Of a stretch of 64,000 bases of DNA, positions 21,453 through 31,600 are shown in pieces (within the stretch, counting starts at the first letter, position 1; every line of letters begins with the position of its first letter). This DNA is from Rhodococcus antarcticus. Lineage in GTDB: Bacteria; Actinomycetota; Actinomycetes; Mycobacteriales; Mycobacteriaceae. Position numbers and translations under genes: made by a program. The notes beneath the pieces were generated by a model that saw only the letters and a list, made by a program, of their open reading frames with translations, was not told where the DNA came from and made no database searches. Location: contig NZ_CP110615.1 of the NCBI RefSeq assembly GCF_026153295.1, positions 3,348,001 to 3,412,000 on the forward strand. Reading direction: 5' to 3'.

Positions 21453-22379
21453 ATGGAGTTCGAGGACACCCCGATCGGCGCTGCGGCGCAGCGGGCGACC
21501 AAGGTCCTGCATCCGGGAGGTGAGACGCTGCCGAAGCCGTCCAGCCGTCGCGTGCTCACGGTGGCGAACCAGAAGGGCGGTGTCGGCAAGACGACGAGCA
21601 CCGTCAACCTGGCGGCTGCGCTCGCGCTGCACGGGCTGACGGTTCTCGTGGTGGACCTCGACCCGCAGGGCAACGCCAGCACCGCGCTGGGCGTCGAGCA
21701 CCACTCCGGAGTGTCGTCGATCTACGAGGTCCTCCTCGGCGAGCTCCCGCTCGCTGACGCGGTGCAGACCAGCCCCGAGTCCGAGCGCCTGCTGTGCGTC
21801 CCCGCCACGATCGACCTGGCGGGCGCGGAGATCGAGCTGGTGTCCCTGGTGGCACGAGAGGCACGCCTGAAGAACGCCCTGGACGGTGCGACGATGGATC
21901 GGCTCGGAGTCGACTTCGTCCTCATCGACTGCCCACCGTCCCTGGGGCTGCTCACCGTGAACGCACTCGTCGCGGCGACGGAGGTGCTGATCCCCATCCA
22001 GTGCGAGTACTACGCCCTGGAGGGGGTGGGGCAGCTGTTGAAGAACCTGGAGCTCGTGCAGGCCCACCTCAACCCCGCCCTGCACGTGTCGACGATCCTG
22101 CTGACGATGTACGACGGGCGCACGAAGCTTTCCGACCAGGTGGCGAACGAGGTGCGACGCCACTTCGGAGAGGTGGTGCTCAGGACCGTGATCCCGCGGA
22201 GCGTGAAGATCTCCGAGGCCCCCGGCTACGGGCAGACGGTGCTGACCTACGACCCGGGTTCACGTGGAGCCATGAGCTATCTCGACGCCGGGCGCGAGGT
22301 GGCAGTGCGCGGTGATGTGACGTTGCGCCCGCAGGACACGACGACGGGCGGGGACTCGGCCCGGGAGGAGCCCGCATGA
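21453..22379 (+). CDS. parA: chromosome partitioning ATPase ParA
   Basis: 308 residues. An N-terminal extension of ~45 residues precedes the deviant Walker [12 protein letters not shown]; the A' motif VVDLDPQGN and B motif [11 protein letters not shown] follow. The chain continues through [10 protein letters not shown] and [12 protein letters not shown], all standard for chromosomal ParA/Soj. ATP-bound ParA dimers bind nucleoid or polar factors and pull ParB-parS complexes. The ATG at 21453 is favoured, with AGGAG ~11 bases upstream; in-frame starts further up are possible. The stop overlaps the parB ATG (ATGA). Confidence 0.95.
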   Translation: MEFEDTPIGAAAQRATKVLHPGGETLPKPSSRRVLTVANQKGGVGKTTSTVNLAAALALHGLTVLVVDLDPQGNASTALGVEHHSGVSSIYEVLLGELPLADAVQTSPESERLLCVPATIDLAGAEIELVSLVAREARLKNALDGATMDRLGVDFVLIDCPPSLGLLTVNALVAATEVLIPIQCEYYALEGVGQLLKNLELVQAHLNPALHVSTILLTMYDGRTKLSDQVANEVRRHFGEVVLRTVIPRSVKISEAPGYGQTVLTYDPGSRGAMSYLDAGREVAVRGDVTLRPQDTTTGGDSAREEPA

Positions 22380-23344
22380 GCGAGCAGAAGCGGGGCGGGC
22401 TCGGGCGAGGTCTGGCCGCCCTGATCCCCAGCGGGCCGTCGGCGGGGCCACGTCTCGGCAGCGCCGCGGCCGACGTCATCATCGGCGGTGGCCGTCCCGT
22501 GGGTGCCGCAGCACCGAGCGGCGGGCCCGTGTACCGCGAGCTCGCGCTGTCCGACATCGTGCCCAACGCCCAGCAGCCGCGGACGGTGTTCGACGAGGAG
22601 GCCCTCGCCGAGCTCGTGCACTCCATCCGAGAGTTCGGCCTGCTCCAGCCGGTGGTGGTGCGCGAGACGACGCCGGGGAGCTACGAGCTGGTCATGGGTG
22701 AGCGGCGGTGGCGGGCCAGCGAGGCGGCAGGGCTGAGCACCATCCCCGCGATCGTTCGGTCGACCGCCGATCAGGACATGCTGCGCGACGCGCTGCTGGA
22801 GAACATCCACCGAGCGCAGCTCAACCCGTTGGAGGAGGCCGCGGCGTACCAGCAGCTGCTGCAGGAGTTCGACGTGACCCACGAGGAGCTCGCGTCCCGA
22901 CTCGGCCGGTCACGTCCGGTGGTCAGCAACACCATCCGGCTGCTGCGCCTCCCGGTGGCGGTGCAGCGACGCGTGGCCGCCGGAGTGCTCTCGGCCGGGC
23001 ACGCGCGGGCGCTGCTGTCGCTGGACGGGTCGAGCGCGGAACAGGAGGAGCTGGCGGCGCGCATCGTGGCCGAGGGGATGTCGGTGCGTGCCACGGAGGA
23101 GGCTGTGGTGCTGCTGCGATCACGGGCTGATCAGGGGAGCACCCCCGCTCCCCCCTCGGTCCGCCGGCCGATCCAGATGCCGGGGTTGCAGGACGTGGCC
23201 GAACGGCTGTCGGACAGCTTCGACACCCGGGTGACCGTCAGCCTGGGCAAGCGGAAGGGCAAGATCGTGGTCGAGTTCGGCTCGGTGGACGACCTCGAGA
23301 GGATCGTGCAGCTCATGAGCGGTGAGCAGTCGTCACGGCCCTGA
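22376..23344 (+). CDS. parB: chromosome partitioning protein ParB
   Basis: 322 residues. The N-terminal [13 protein letters not shown] signature is followed by the CTPase/nuclease-like domain with [16 protein letters not shown] and the catalytic-site motif [24 protein letters not shown] is also conserved. A central helix-turn-helix ([20 protein letters not shown]) reads parS, and the C-terminal dimerisation domain is at residues ~265-315. ParB loads at parS, slides as a CTP-dependent clamp and recruits SMC. It is coupled to parA. Confidence 0.97.
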   Translation: MSEQKRGGLGRGLAALIPSGPSAGPRLGSAAADVIIGGGRPVGAAAPSGGPVYRELALSDIVPNAQQPRTVFDEEALAELVHSIREFGLLQPVVVRETTPGSYELVMGERRWRASEAAGLSTIPAIVRSTADQDMLRDALLENIHRAQLNPLEEAAAYQQLLQEFDVTHEELASRLGRSRPVVSNTIRLLRLPVAVQRRVAAGVLSAGHARALLSLDGSSAEQEELAARIVAEGMSVRATEEAVVLLRSRADQGSTPAPPSVRRPIQMPGLQDVAERLSDSFDTRVTVSLGKRKGKIVVEFGSVDDLERIVQLMSGEQSSRP

Positions 23345-23439
23345 TCAACCGGCATCAGGCAGTACCGGGTCGTTCCGTCACTGTGTCGATACTAGGGTCG
23401 AGGAGTCGGTTGTTCGATGGAAGACGTTGCTAAGTAAAG

Positions 23440-23455
23440 TGTTTCACGTGAAACG
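23440..23455. promoter_or_regulatory. parS: parS site 3
   Basis: TGTTTCACGTGAAACG, 15 of 16 bases of the canonical site, 96 bp downstream of parB. The surrounding ~60 bp (AAGACGTTGCTAAGTAAAGT before it) are unusually A/T-rich for this genome. Confidence 0.93.
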
Positions 23456-23628
23456 TCGTCCGGATCCGCGTGGATCCCCACGTCTGCCGGGCCGGCCAGC
23501 ATGATCGCCTATCCTGGGGCGTGATCGAGGCGGTCCACTCCCACGGGGATCGCCCACAGCCGCACGTGCGGCGGCACACGGCTCGGCGTCGGCGCCGGGA
23601 CGTCCTGGAGAGGTAGGTCGAGGCAGCT

Positions 23629-24297
23629 GTGTCCCGTCGGATGGCGAACCTGACGCTCGACTCGCTCGGCCACCTGCCCGTGTCGTGCCGGCGGTGCGTG
23701 TTCTGGGAGCTGGCACCGCACGCTCTCGCGCAGGCGGAGGAGTACGGCCAGACCGACCTCGAGAAGGAGGCCTGGGTGTCCAGCGTCCTGCTCGAGTGGG
23801 GCTCGTGCGGGAAGACGATCACCGTCGACGGCATCCCGGCGGGACACGCGCTCTACGCACCACCCAGCGCGGTGCCCCGGTCGGCTGCCTTCCCGACCTC
23901 GCCGGTCAGTCCGGATGCCGTCCTGCTCACCTCGCTCAGGGTGGTGGAGGGCTTCGAGGGAGCCGGGATCGGGCGCGCCCTCGTCCAGGCCGTGGTCAAG
24001 GACCTCACCCGTCGCGGCGTGCGCGCGATCGAGGCCTTCGGTGACGCGGCCGCGACCGCGGAGGAGCCCAGCCGATCCTGCGTCATCCCGGCCGAGTTCC
24101 TGCTCGGTGTCGGCTTCAAGACGGTCCGTCCGCACCAGCGGTGGCCACGGCTGCGCCTCGAGCTGCGCTCGGCCATCACGTGGAAGGAGGACGTCGAGGC
24201 AGCGCTGGAGCGGCTGCTCAGCTCGGTGACCATTCCGGTGTCCGCCAGCCCAGCGCACGCCACCGGGCTGCGCACGCCCGGTGGGCGCACGGCCTGA
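23629..24297 (+). CDS. GNAT family N-acetyltransferase (parB-linked)
   Basis: 222 residues. The GNAT fold is visible in LLTSLRVVEGFEGAGIGRAL, which combines the beta4 strand with the acetyl-CoA P-loop, followed by LVQAVVKDLTRRGVRAIEAF. The N-terminal region has SCRRCVFWELAPHAL and SCGKTITVDG, with Cys residues that recur in the homologues lying between parB and cwlM in mycobacteria. The substrate is unknown. GTG start at 23629. It is convergent with cwlM, 13 bases apart, as in related genomes. Confidence 0.85.
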   Translation: MSRRMANLTLDSLGHLPVSCRRCVFWELAPHALAQAEEYGQTDLEKEAWVSSVLLEWGSCGKTITVDGIPAGHALYAPPSAVPRSAAFPTSPVSPDAVLLTSLRVVEGFEGAGIGRALVQAVVKDLTRRGVRAIEAFGDAAATAEEPSRSCVIPAEFLLGVGFKTVRPHQRWPRLRLELRSAITWKEDVEAALERLLSSVTIPVSASPAHATGLRTPGGRTA

Positions 24298-24310
24298 GCC
24301 GGCGCGTCGA

Positions 24311-25456
24311 TCAGCGGGTCAGCTCCTCCGCGAGCAGGTCGGCGTAGGTGAACGTCCCGGTTGGCCGGTCGTTCTCCCCGAGCAGGTACAGACGCTTCAC
24401 GGCCACGAGCAGTGCGTCGGCGACGGTGCTGCGCACGCGGGGGTCGGCGAGCTGGGCCAGGTCCCCCGAGTTCGAGAGGTACCCCAGCTCCACCTGCACC
24501 GTGGGCATCCTTGTGCGGCGCAACAGCTCCCAGGTCCGAGCGTGCGTGCGGCCGTCCAGCATCCCCGTGCGGACCACCAGCTCGCGCTGCACGTAGGAGG
24601 CCAGCAGCTCGCCCATGCTCGAGCTGGTGCCCTCGGGGTTGCCGAAGTGGAAGGTGGCCACGCCCTCGGCGCGGGGGCTGCGGTGGGCGTCCGCGTGCAG
24701 CGAGAGCACCAGGTCGGCGCCCCAGCTGTTGGCCAGGGCCGCCCGCTCGACGTCCGCGGGGCTGGTGGACTGCGAGCGCGTCAGCAGCGTCTCCATCCCC
24801 GTGGCGGTCATCCTGCCCTCCAGCAGGGTCGCGATGTCCCACACGACGTCGGACTCCGCGACGTCCCCGGCGGGACCCGTCCCGACCGAGCCACGGTCGA
24901 GACCCCCGTGACCGGGGTCGATGACGATGCGCTTGCCGCGCAGGCGCGGGCCCGAGACCCGGAGGGTCTCCTCCTCGCGGATGCGGTGCAGCGAGCCACC
25001 GGTCACCTTGGTCAGGGGGGCGAGGGCACCGCGCGTGGCGGGCCCGCAGATCCCGTCCACGCCGAGCCCGTACTGGCCCTGGAAGTCGCGGAGCGCCGCG
25101 TCGGTCTGCTGTCCGAACACGCCGTCGTGCCGGCCGGCGTTGAAGCCGAGCTCGAGCAGGCGGGTCTGCAGCTCCGCGACGTCGTCACCGGCCATCGGCG
25201 CGGAGAGGGAGTAGATGAGGGTGCGCTGCCCGAACCGGTAGCCCGCCTCCTCGAGCCGGCGCCACGTCATGACCCCCACGAGGCCGTCGACGATGAGGCC
25301 CTTCTCCTGCTGGAACCTCCGCACGGCGTCGTGCACGGCGTCGTCGAAGTGGTTCTCCGAGCCGGCGGGGGCGGGAGCCAGGAGGTCCAGGGCGAGCAGC
25401 GAGGCGCGCACCGCAGCCACGGCGGGGCCGCGGTCGCCGGAACGGAGCAGCTGCAT
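24311..25456 (-). CDS. cwlM: CwlM-like N-acetylmuramoyl-L-alanine amidase homologue
   Basis: 381 residues with two peptidoglycan-binding (PG_binding_1) domains (~5-70 and ~85-150) and an amidase_3 fold (~172-365). The fold has IDPGHGG (~179), SLHADAH and VELGYLSN containing zinc-ligand-type His and Glu residues. There is no signal peptide or membrane anchor. In mycobacteria CwlM is a cytosolic, PknB-phosphorylated activator of MurA rather than a working hydrolase. The same gene order (trxB-trxA-cwlM-GNAT-parB) supports that role here, but it is inference. The extreme C-terminus FTYADLLAEELTR is similar to the regulatory tail of CwlM. Confidence 0.88.
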   Translation of the reverse strand: MQLLRSGDRGPAVAAVRASLLALDLLAPAPAGSENHFDDAVHDAVRRFQQEKGLIVDGLVGVMTWRRLEEAGYRFGQRTLIYSLSAPMAGDDVAELQTRLLELGFNAGRHDGVFGQQTDAALRDFQGQYGLGVDGICGPATRGALAPLTKVTGGSLHRIREEETLRVSGPRLRGKRIVIDPGHGGLDRGSVGTGPAGDVAESDVVWDIATLLEGRMTATGMETLLTRSQSTSPADVERAALANSWGADLVLSLHADAHRSPRAEGVATFHFGNPEGTSSSMGELLASYVQRELVVRTGMLDGRTHARTWELLRRTRMPTVQVELGYLSNSGDLAQLADPRVRSTVADALLVAVKRLYLLGENDRPTGTFTYADLLAEELTR

Positions 25457-25555
25457 CGGGTGGGGGCCTTCCTCGTCCGTGCTCGGGTGTCGGGCGTCTG
25501 GCGTCGGTCGATCTTCGCACGACCGGGGCTGTGGACCGCACTTGACGGAGACGAC

Positions 25556-25591
25556 GCAGGACCGGTCCCGAGTGTCCGGGACCGGTCCTGC
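25556..25591 (-). terminator. terminator after trxA
   Basis: A perfect 15-bp stem (GCAGGACCGGTCCCG / CGGGACCGGTCCTGC) with a 6-nt loop, 38 bases downstream of the trxA stop on its strand. It separates the sigM-trxBA group from cwlM. Confidence 0.75.
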
Positions 25592-25629
25592 CGAGATCGG
25601 TCAGGCCTGTGACCTGCAGCGCAGCTCGA

Positions 25630-25953
25630 TCAGAGGACGTCGCTGAGGTCGGCCAGCAGAGCCGCCTTGGGCTTGGCGCCGACGATCTGCTTCACGGGCT
25701 TGCCGTCCTGGAACAGGATCATCGTGGGGATGGAGAGGATCTGGTAGTCGCGCGGGATGGACGGGTTCGCGTCGATGTCCATCTTGGCGATGGTGATCTT
25801 CTCGCCGTGCTCGTTGGCGATCTCCTCGAGCACCGGGGCGACCATCTTGCACGGGCCGCACCACGTCGCCCAGAAGTCGACCAGCACGGGCTTGCTGCTG
25901 CCGAGGACCTCTGCGGCGAACGTGGCGTCGGTGACGGTGATGGGGGTGCTCAT
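25630..25953 (-). CDS. trxA: thioredoxin
   Basis: 107 residues, the standard length. The active site WCGPCK is at residues ~30-35 within VDFWATWCGPCKMVAPVL. The cis-Pro loop SIPTMILF and the C-terminal GAKPKAALLADL complete the fold. It is a general protein disulfide reductase reduced by TrxB. The ATG at 25953 has AGGAGG upstream (GTCACAGGAGGAACACC). The gene is 68 bp downstream of trxB and matches Rv3914/trxC in position. Confidence 0.97.
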   Translation of the reverse strand: MSTPITVTDATFAAEVLGSSKPVLVDFWATWCGPCKMVAPVLEEIANEHGEKITIAKMDIDANPSIPRDYQILSIPTMILFQDGKPVKQIVGAKPKAALLADLSDVL

Positions 25954-26021
25954 GGTGTTCCTCCTGTGACGTGACGGGCCGGTGTGGTCGGTCGGGGGTG
26001 GTTCGGGGGTGGACGAGCGGG

Positions 26022-27035
26022 TCAGGACGCGGACGAGCCGTACCCGCCGCCCACGAGCTCGCTGGCGAGCTCGGCGTGGTCGTCGACCGCGTTCTCGGCG
26101 AGCCAGCGCTCGGCGTCGATGGCGGCGGCGCAACCGGTGCCGGCCGCGGTGATGGCCTGGCGGTAGGTGTGGTCCACGAGGTCGCCGGCTGCGAAGACGC
26201 CGTCGAGCGAGGTGGCCGTGCCGCGCGCAGCCACCTGGACGTAGCCGGCGTCGTCGACCTCCACCTGGTCCCGCACCAGAGCGCTGCGCGGGTCGTGGCC
26301 GACGGCGACGAACATGGCCGTGACGTCGAGGGTGGTCTCGGCTCCCGTGACGGTGTCCCGCAGGCGGAGCCCGCTCACGCTTCCTTCACCGAGCACCTCG
26401 GTGACCTCGGAGTTGGTCACGAAGCGGATCTTGTCGTTGCCCCGCGCCCGCTCCAGCATGATGCGGGAGGAGCGGAACTCCTCCCGGCGGTGGACCACGG
26501 TCACGGTGCGGGCGAAGCGGGTCAGGAACGTCGCCTCCTCCATCGCGGAGTCCCCGCCGCCGACGACGGCGATGTCCTGGTCGCGGAAGAAGAAGCCGTC
26601 ACAGGTGGCGCAGGAGCTGACGCCGCGGCCCAGCAGGGTCTGCTCGCCGGGCACCCCGAGGTAGCGGGGTGCGGCGCCCATCGAGAGGATGACCGCACGC
26701 GCGGAGTAGGTGGTGCCGTTGGCGAGAACGGTCTTGACCGCACCGGAGAGGTCGACGGCCTCGACGTCCTCCGCACGCAGCTCGGCGCCGAAGCGGGTGG
26801 CCTGCTCGCGCATCTCGCCCATGAGGTCTGGGCCCATGATGCCGTCGCGGAAGCCGGGGAAGTTCTCGACCTCCGTGGTGGTCATCAAGGCCCCGCCGAA
26901 CTGGGTCCCCTCGAACACCAGCGGCCTCAGCTGGGCGCGCGCGGTGTAGACGGCGGCGGTGTACCCGGCGGGCCCGGACCCGATGACGATGACGTCGCGG
27001 ACCTCGTCGGGCCCCGCGGTGGTGCTGTCGGTCAC
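26022..27035 (-). CDS. trxB: thioredoxin-disulfide reductase
   Basis: 337 residues. FAD-binding [20 protein letters not shown], redox-active CATC in [12 protein letters not shown] (~residue 142), NADPH-binding [12 protein letters not shown], and the C-terminal FAD motif [16 protein letters not shown]. It transfers electrons from NADPH to thioredoxin. The GTG at 27035 (VTDSTTAGP) has GGAGGG eight bases upstream, better than a longer in-frame start at 27092. It follows the anti-sigma gene by 86 bp on the same strand, the sigM regulon arrangement. Confidence 0.97.
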   Translation of the reverse strand: MTDSTTAGPDEVRDVIVIGSGPAGYTAAVYTARAQLRPLVFEGTQFGGALMTTTEVENFPGFRDGIMGPDLMGEMREQATRFGAELRAEDVEAVDLSGAVKTVLANGTTYSARAVILSMGAAPRYLGVPGEQTLLGRGVSSCATCDGFFFRDQDIAVVGGGDSAMEEATFLTRFARTVTVVHRREEFRSSRIMLERARGNDKIRFVTNSEVTEVLGEGSVSGLRLRDTVTGAETTLDVTAMFVAVGHDPRSALVRDQVEVDDAGYVQVAARGTATSLDGVFAAGDLVDHTYRQAITAAGTGCAAAIDAERWLAENAVDDHAELASELVGGGYGSSAS

Positions 27036-27121
27036 TGTTCTGACCCTCCGTGGCGGCTGCGCCGAGGCGATCTCGGCTCCTGGTGGCTCCAACGCGACCC
27101 GGCGGGTGCTTGTTCCGGGTG

Positions 27122-27910
27122 CTAGCGGGCGCCGATCTGCTGGCGGACGAGCAGAGCGGGATCGCCCGCCGAGCAGGTCGGGCCCACCACCAGGGCGGTG
27201 AAGACCCCTGCGGTGCCGCTGGTCAGCAGGAGCAGGGTGCCCGGCTCACCCCGCAGCAGCACCTGCGAGCTGCCGAGCACGGGGGCGCCTGCGGGCACCC
27301 CGTTGGCGGCCAGGCAGCCGGCGAGCACGGTGGGATCGCGCAGCGGCCCGAGGTCGGTGGTGCCCAGCGACGCCAGCACGGTGGTGCCCAGTGCGCCGTC
27401 ACCCAGGTCGAGCGGCACGGCGACGGCAGTGCCGGGCGTGGCTGCGGGCCCGCCGACGAGGCCACCGAGGACCACGACCGCGACGGCGGCGGCTGCCGCG
27501 GCCAGCACCCCGGCGCCGACCGCGCGACCGCGCCCCGCGCGCGCTCGGCGCGCGGTGGCGAGATCGGTCACGGGGGTGGGTCGGGGCTCACGGGCCAGGG
27601 GTTCCGGAACAGCTGTGGACGGCCGCAGACCCGCCAGGGCCGCGTCGAGGCGGGCGGAGACGTCGGGTGGCAGGGGCACGGCCACGGGCTCGGCGCCCAG
27701 GACGGCGAGGTCGGCCACCGTGGTGTCGAGGGCGCCGAGCACGGCCAGGGCGGCCGGGTCGAGGCGCGCCCGTACCTCGGCAGCGGCCTCCGGGGTCAGC
27801 GCGCCGGCGTGCAGCTCGGCCAGCACCCTGACGGCGTCCTTCCGGGCGGTGTCCGGTGTCACCGGTCCTCCGGGCGGGGGGCTCGCGGGCCGGTCACGGT
27901 GCTCGCTCAC
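27122..27910 (-). CDS. anti-sigma-M factor-like membrane protein
   Basis: 262 residues. The N-terminal cytoplasmic part (residues 1-120) is Ala/Leu-rich and helical, with [20 protein letters not shown]. One membrane helix follows (~140-158, [21 protein letters not shown]), then an extracytoplasmic domain with [10 protein letters not shown] and [10 protein letters not shown], two Cys that might form a disulfide. Location directly after sigM, with GTGA overlap, matches Rv3912, the proposed SigM antagonist. Sequence similarity to characterised anti-sigma factors is not obvious, so the role rests mostly on context. Confidence 0.8.
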   Translation of the reverse strand: MSEHRDRPASPPPGGPVTPDTARKDAVRVLAELHAGALTPEAAAEVRARLDPAALAVLGALDTTVADLAVLGAEPVAVPLPPDVSARLDAALAGLRPSTAVPEPLAREPRPTPVTDLATARRARAGRGRAVGAGVLAAAAAAVAVVVLGGLVGGPAATPGTAVAVPLDLGDGALGTTVLASLGTTDLGPLRDPTVLAGCLAANGVPAGAPVLGSSQVLLRGEPGTLLLLTSGTAGVFTALVVGPTCSAGDPALLVRQQIGAR

Positions 27911-28623
27911 GAACCCTCCTCTCCCACGCGGACGTCTCCCGCTCCGACGCGCGGCAGCGCCGGTCGGTTCCGTGCCGCCTCGACGGGTCCGGTCCCGTCC
28001 GCGCCGCCGTCCTCCCGCAGGTGGCCGAGCAGCACCGCCAGCTTGACCCGGCCGCGGGCGCAGCGGCTCTTGATGGTCCCCTCGGCCACCCCCAGCGCCC
28101 GGGCGGCGTCGGCGACCGAGAACCCCTCGACGTCCACGGCCACGACGGCGGCGCGCTGGTCCGGGGGGATCTGCAGCAGGGCCTCGTGCACCGCCATGGC
28201 CGTCTCCCGCTCCGAGACCCGGTCCCGGGGCTCGGCCGGCTCGTCCCAGCCGTCCTCGGGCAGCGGGACCGTGGGGCGGGCAGCACGCTTGCGCAGGCGG
28301 TCCAGGCAAGCGTTGACCACGATGCGGTGCAGCCAGGTGGTGACCTTGGCGTCGGCCCGGAAGGCCGCGGCGGCCCGGTGCGCGGACAGGAAGGCGTCCT
28401 GCAGGGCGTCGGCGGCCTCGTCGGGGTCCCGCGTGGTGCGCAGGGCCACCGCCCACATCCGGTCCCGGTGGCGGCGGACGAGCTCGCCGAACGCGTGCGG
28501 GTCCCCGGCCACGTGCGCCGCCAGCAGCGCCTCGTCGCTGACGTGACCGGCGGGCCGGTCCTGGTCGGTCTGGCGGGCCGCGGGCACGGAGGACGAGCGA
28601 TTCCTCCACCCCGGCCCCGTCAC
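27907..28623 (-). CDS. sigM: ECF RNA polymerase sigma factor SigM
   Basis: 238 residues. Region 2 reads ELVRRHRDRMWAVALRTTRD ... DALQDAFLSAHRA ... VTTWLHRIVVNACLDRLRK; region 4 reads LLQIPPDQRAAVVAVDVEGF with VAEGTIKSRCARGRVKL. Synteny (sigM-anti-sigma-trxB-trxA) identifies it as SigM, an ECF factor linked to thiol/redox and envelope stress in corynebacteria and mycobacteria. The N-terminal ~27 residues are uncertain: the GTG at 28623 is the longest start, and a GTG at the VSDEALL position is an alternative. The 3' end is coupled to the anti-sigma gene. It lies 10 bases downstream of murJ. Confidence 0.93.
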   Translation of the reverse strand: MTGPGWRNRSSSVPAARQTDQDRPAGHVSDEALLAAHVAGDPHAFGELVRRHRDRMWAVALRTTRDPDEAADALQDAFLSAHRAAAAFRADAKVTTWLHRIVVNACLDRLRKRAARPTVPLPEDGWDEPAEPRDRVSERETAMAVHEALLQIPPDQRAAVVAVDVEGFSVADAARALGVAEGTIKSRCARGRVKLAVLLGHLREDGGADGTGPVEAARNRPALPRVGAGDVRVGEEGS

Positions 28624-28633
28624 CGGCGTGAGG

Positions 28634-31600
28634 TTACCGTGAAGGCCCGGACGTGAGGGTGATCTCGGCCAGGTCGCTCTGGTTCTTCCCGCTCACCGTG
28701 GACAGCGTGGTGATCCAGACCAGGACGTGCTGGACGGGCGCAGCCGCCGTGACCGGGATCTCGGTGCGACCGGCGGTCAGCGTCGCGGTGGCGAGCACGG
28801 TGGTGTCGCCGAGCTGGGGGTCCGCGGTGGGCGAGGAGCGGATCTCCACGACGGTGCCCGCGCTCGGCGAGTCGATGGAGACGTTGGAGAGGGTGCTCGC
28901 CGCGCCCAGGTTGAGCAGCACGCCCACACCGTCCTTGAGCCGGGGGAAGGGCTGCTTGTACTGGTCGGTGGGCCACACGGTGGCGGGGTCGCCGTCCACG
29001 GCCAGGCCCACGTCCGCCGGGTGGTCGGCGGTGCCGCCCGGCGAGAAGACGGTCGCACCGGCCACGGCGACCGGTCCCGCCGCCGCTGGCGGGGTGGTGG
29101 CCGGGGCCGTGGTCGCGGCGGGTGCGGTGGTGGAGATGACCCCGCCGGTGGGGTCGAGCTTGAGGCTGGGCAGCGGGGTGTCCGACGATCCGCCCGAGAG
29201 CAGGTTGCTGACCCCGTAGGCGACGCCGCCGATGACGAGCACCACCACGACGCCGAGGGCGAGCAGCCCGGCGGTGAGCTTGCCGCGACGGCCGTCCGGG
29301 GGCGCCTGCTCCACGCTCCCGGACGGCCGTCGCGCGGCACCCGCAGCTCGAGGGCCCCGGGCACCCTCGGCGGCCAGCGGGGCCTCCTGGGTGATCGCGG
29401 GGAACATGTCGGTCTGCTGGTCCAGGACCGAGGCCTGGTCCAGCACCGTCTGCACCGCGGCGGCGGTGCGCAGGCCGCTGTCCGGCTCGAGCGCGCGGAC
29501 GGTCACGGCGGAGATCTCGAACGGCACGGTCGGCCGGAGGGTGCGGGGCTCGACGGCAGCGCCGTTGCGCCCCAGCGGTGCGCGGGGCAGGCCACCGACG
29601 GGTCCGTCGTCCCCGCTGCGCCCGGGAGCCGGCAACGGCCAGTGCGCGGTGGTGAGTGCGTACAGCACGGCCCCGAGGCCACGGACGTCGTTGCGCTGGT
29701 CGGCGGTGGCGGCCACCCCGGGGAAGGCCAGGACGGCGTTGCCCGCGGAGCTGATCCGCACGCGGTCGGGGTGGTCGATGGCCAGCGCGGTGCCGGCCCG
29801 GTGCGCGGACTCCGCCGCCGAGGCCAGCGACCGCACGGCGCGGGCGGCACCCACCGGGGACGGCTCGGTCTCGGACACCTCGCGCAGCGAGCGGCCCGGG
29901 GTCCACTCCGACACGACGATCCCGCCCGAGCTCCCGCGCACGACGTCCAGCACGCGGGCGAGCCCGGGCGTCGTGATCCCGCCGAGGCGCCGGGTGCGGG
30001 AGAGCACGGCCTGCGGCCCCTCGAGCTCGGGGTCCTGCGCGGGAGAGGACTGCGCGGCGTCGACGAAGGTGAGCGCCACGTCGCGGTCCAGCGTCGTGTC
30101 GCGGGCCTGCCAGAAGCGCAGCTCGCCCGAGCCGCCGTGCTCCGCGAGGAGCCGGTAGCGCCCGCCGGCGACGGCCGCGCCCGGCACCAGTCGGGGACCT
30201 CGGACGGGCGGCCGGGGAGCGGACGACGGTGGCCCGCCGGCGACGGGCGGGGCGGGGACGGGCGGGGCGGGGACGGGCGGGGCGGGGACGGGCGGGGCGG
30301 GGACGGGCGGGGCGGGGACGGGCGGGGCGGGGACGACAGCAGGTGGGGTCTGCTCAGGGGCCGACCGGATCGCGCCTGGGCGCTCGTCGTCCCCGCTCAC
30401 GGTTCCACCTCCACCTCGCTGGGCGCCGTCCTGCTGGAGCGGCCCCCGTGGGTGTCCAGGGTACGGGAGCGCGGGCACCGCCCCGGATGGTGCGCCCGCC
30501 GGCGGCTGCGGGTCCACCGGCTGCGCCGGGCCGCCACCCCGTCCGAGCCGTCGACCCAGCGATGCCAGCGCGGGGCGCAGCACGTCCAGCTCGGGCAGCC
30601 GCAGCCGCAGCAGGACCGCCACGGCCACCCCCAGCACCAGCACCGTGTGCACGGCCAGCTCGACCACCGCGCCCGGCCCGCCGAGGGCCCGGCTGAGGCC
30701 GTCGAGCCCGACCACGCTCGAGAACGTGAGGTCGACGGCGACCCCGGCCAGGCTCGCCGCCAGGACGAGCCCGGTGGTCCGCAGCAGCGCCCCGGTGCCC
30801 AGCGGTCCGAGCGCCCGGCGCAGCAGGAACCCGCCCAGCGCGGCCCCCACGGCGAAGCTGAGGGCGTTCGCCGCGGCCAGCCCCAGCACCACGTCCTCCG
30901 GGGCGAGCAGCTCCGGGAGCACGAGCACCACCGGGACCTTGACGACCGTCATCGCCACCATGACGAGCGTGGGGACCCAGGCCTCCTGCCGCGCGTAGAA
31001 CACCCGAAGCTGCAGCAGCACCACCGCGAAGGGCAGGAGCCCGAACGCCGAGGCGGCCACGGCGCTGCCGATGCCGCTCGCACCCTCGGAGCTGGCCCGG
31101 CCGTAGGCGAACAGCGCGGTACCCAGGGTGGCGCCGTGCACGGTGAACAGGACGATGATCGGCAGCAGCGCCACGGTCGACAGCCGAGAGCCCAGCGCCA
31201 GGTCGGCCACCACCGAGCGGGAGTCCCCGGCGGCCGCCGCCCGGGACATCCGCGGCATGATCGCCGTGAGCAGCGAGACGCCGATGATCCCGTACGGCAC
31301 CTGCAGCAGCAGCCAGGCGTTCGCGTAGGTGATGACGGCACCGTCCGCCGCGGCGTTGGCCACCCGGTTGGTGACGACGAGGCCCACCTGGGCGACGAGG
31401 ACGTAGGCGATGACGGCCACCGCGAGACCGCCGAAGCGGCGCAGCCGGGCGTCCAGGCCCCAGCTGGGCCGCAGGTCCACCCCGGTGCGCCGCAGCGCGG
31501 GGACCACCACCGCCACCTGCGCGACGATGCCCAGCGTGGTGCCGATCCCCAGGACGAGCAGGTGCGGGTTGGTCGGCGAGACCTCGAGCTCGCCGGGCAG

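Noticed and set aside
30242..30331. Regular short repeats considered as a CRISPR array
   Set aside because: Units are 15 bp, contiguous and coding, with no spacers and no cas genes.
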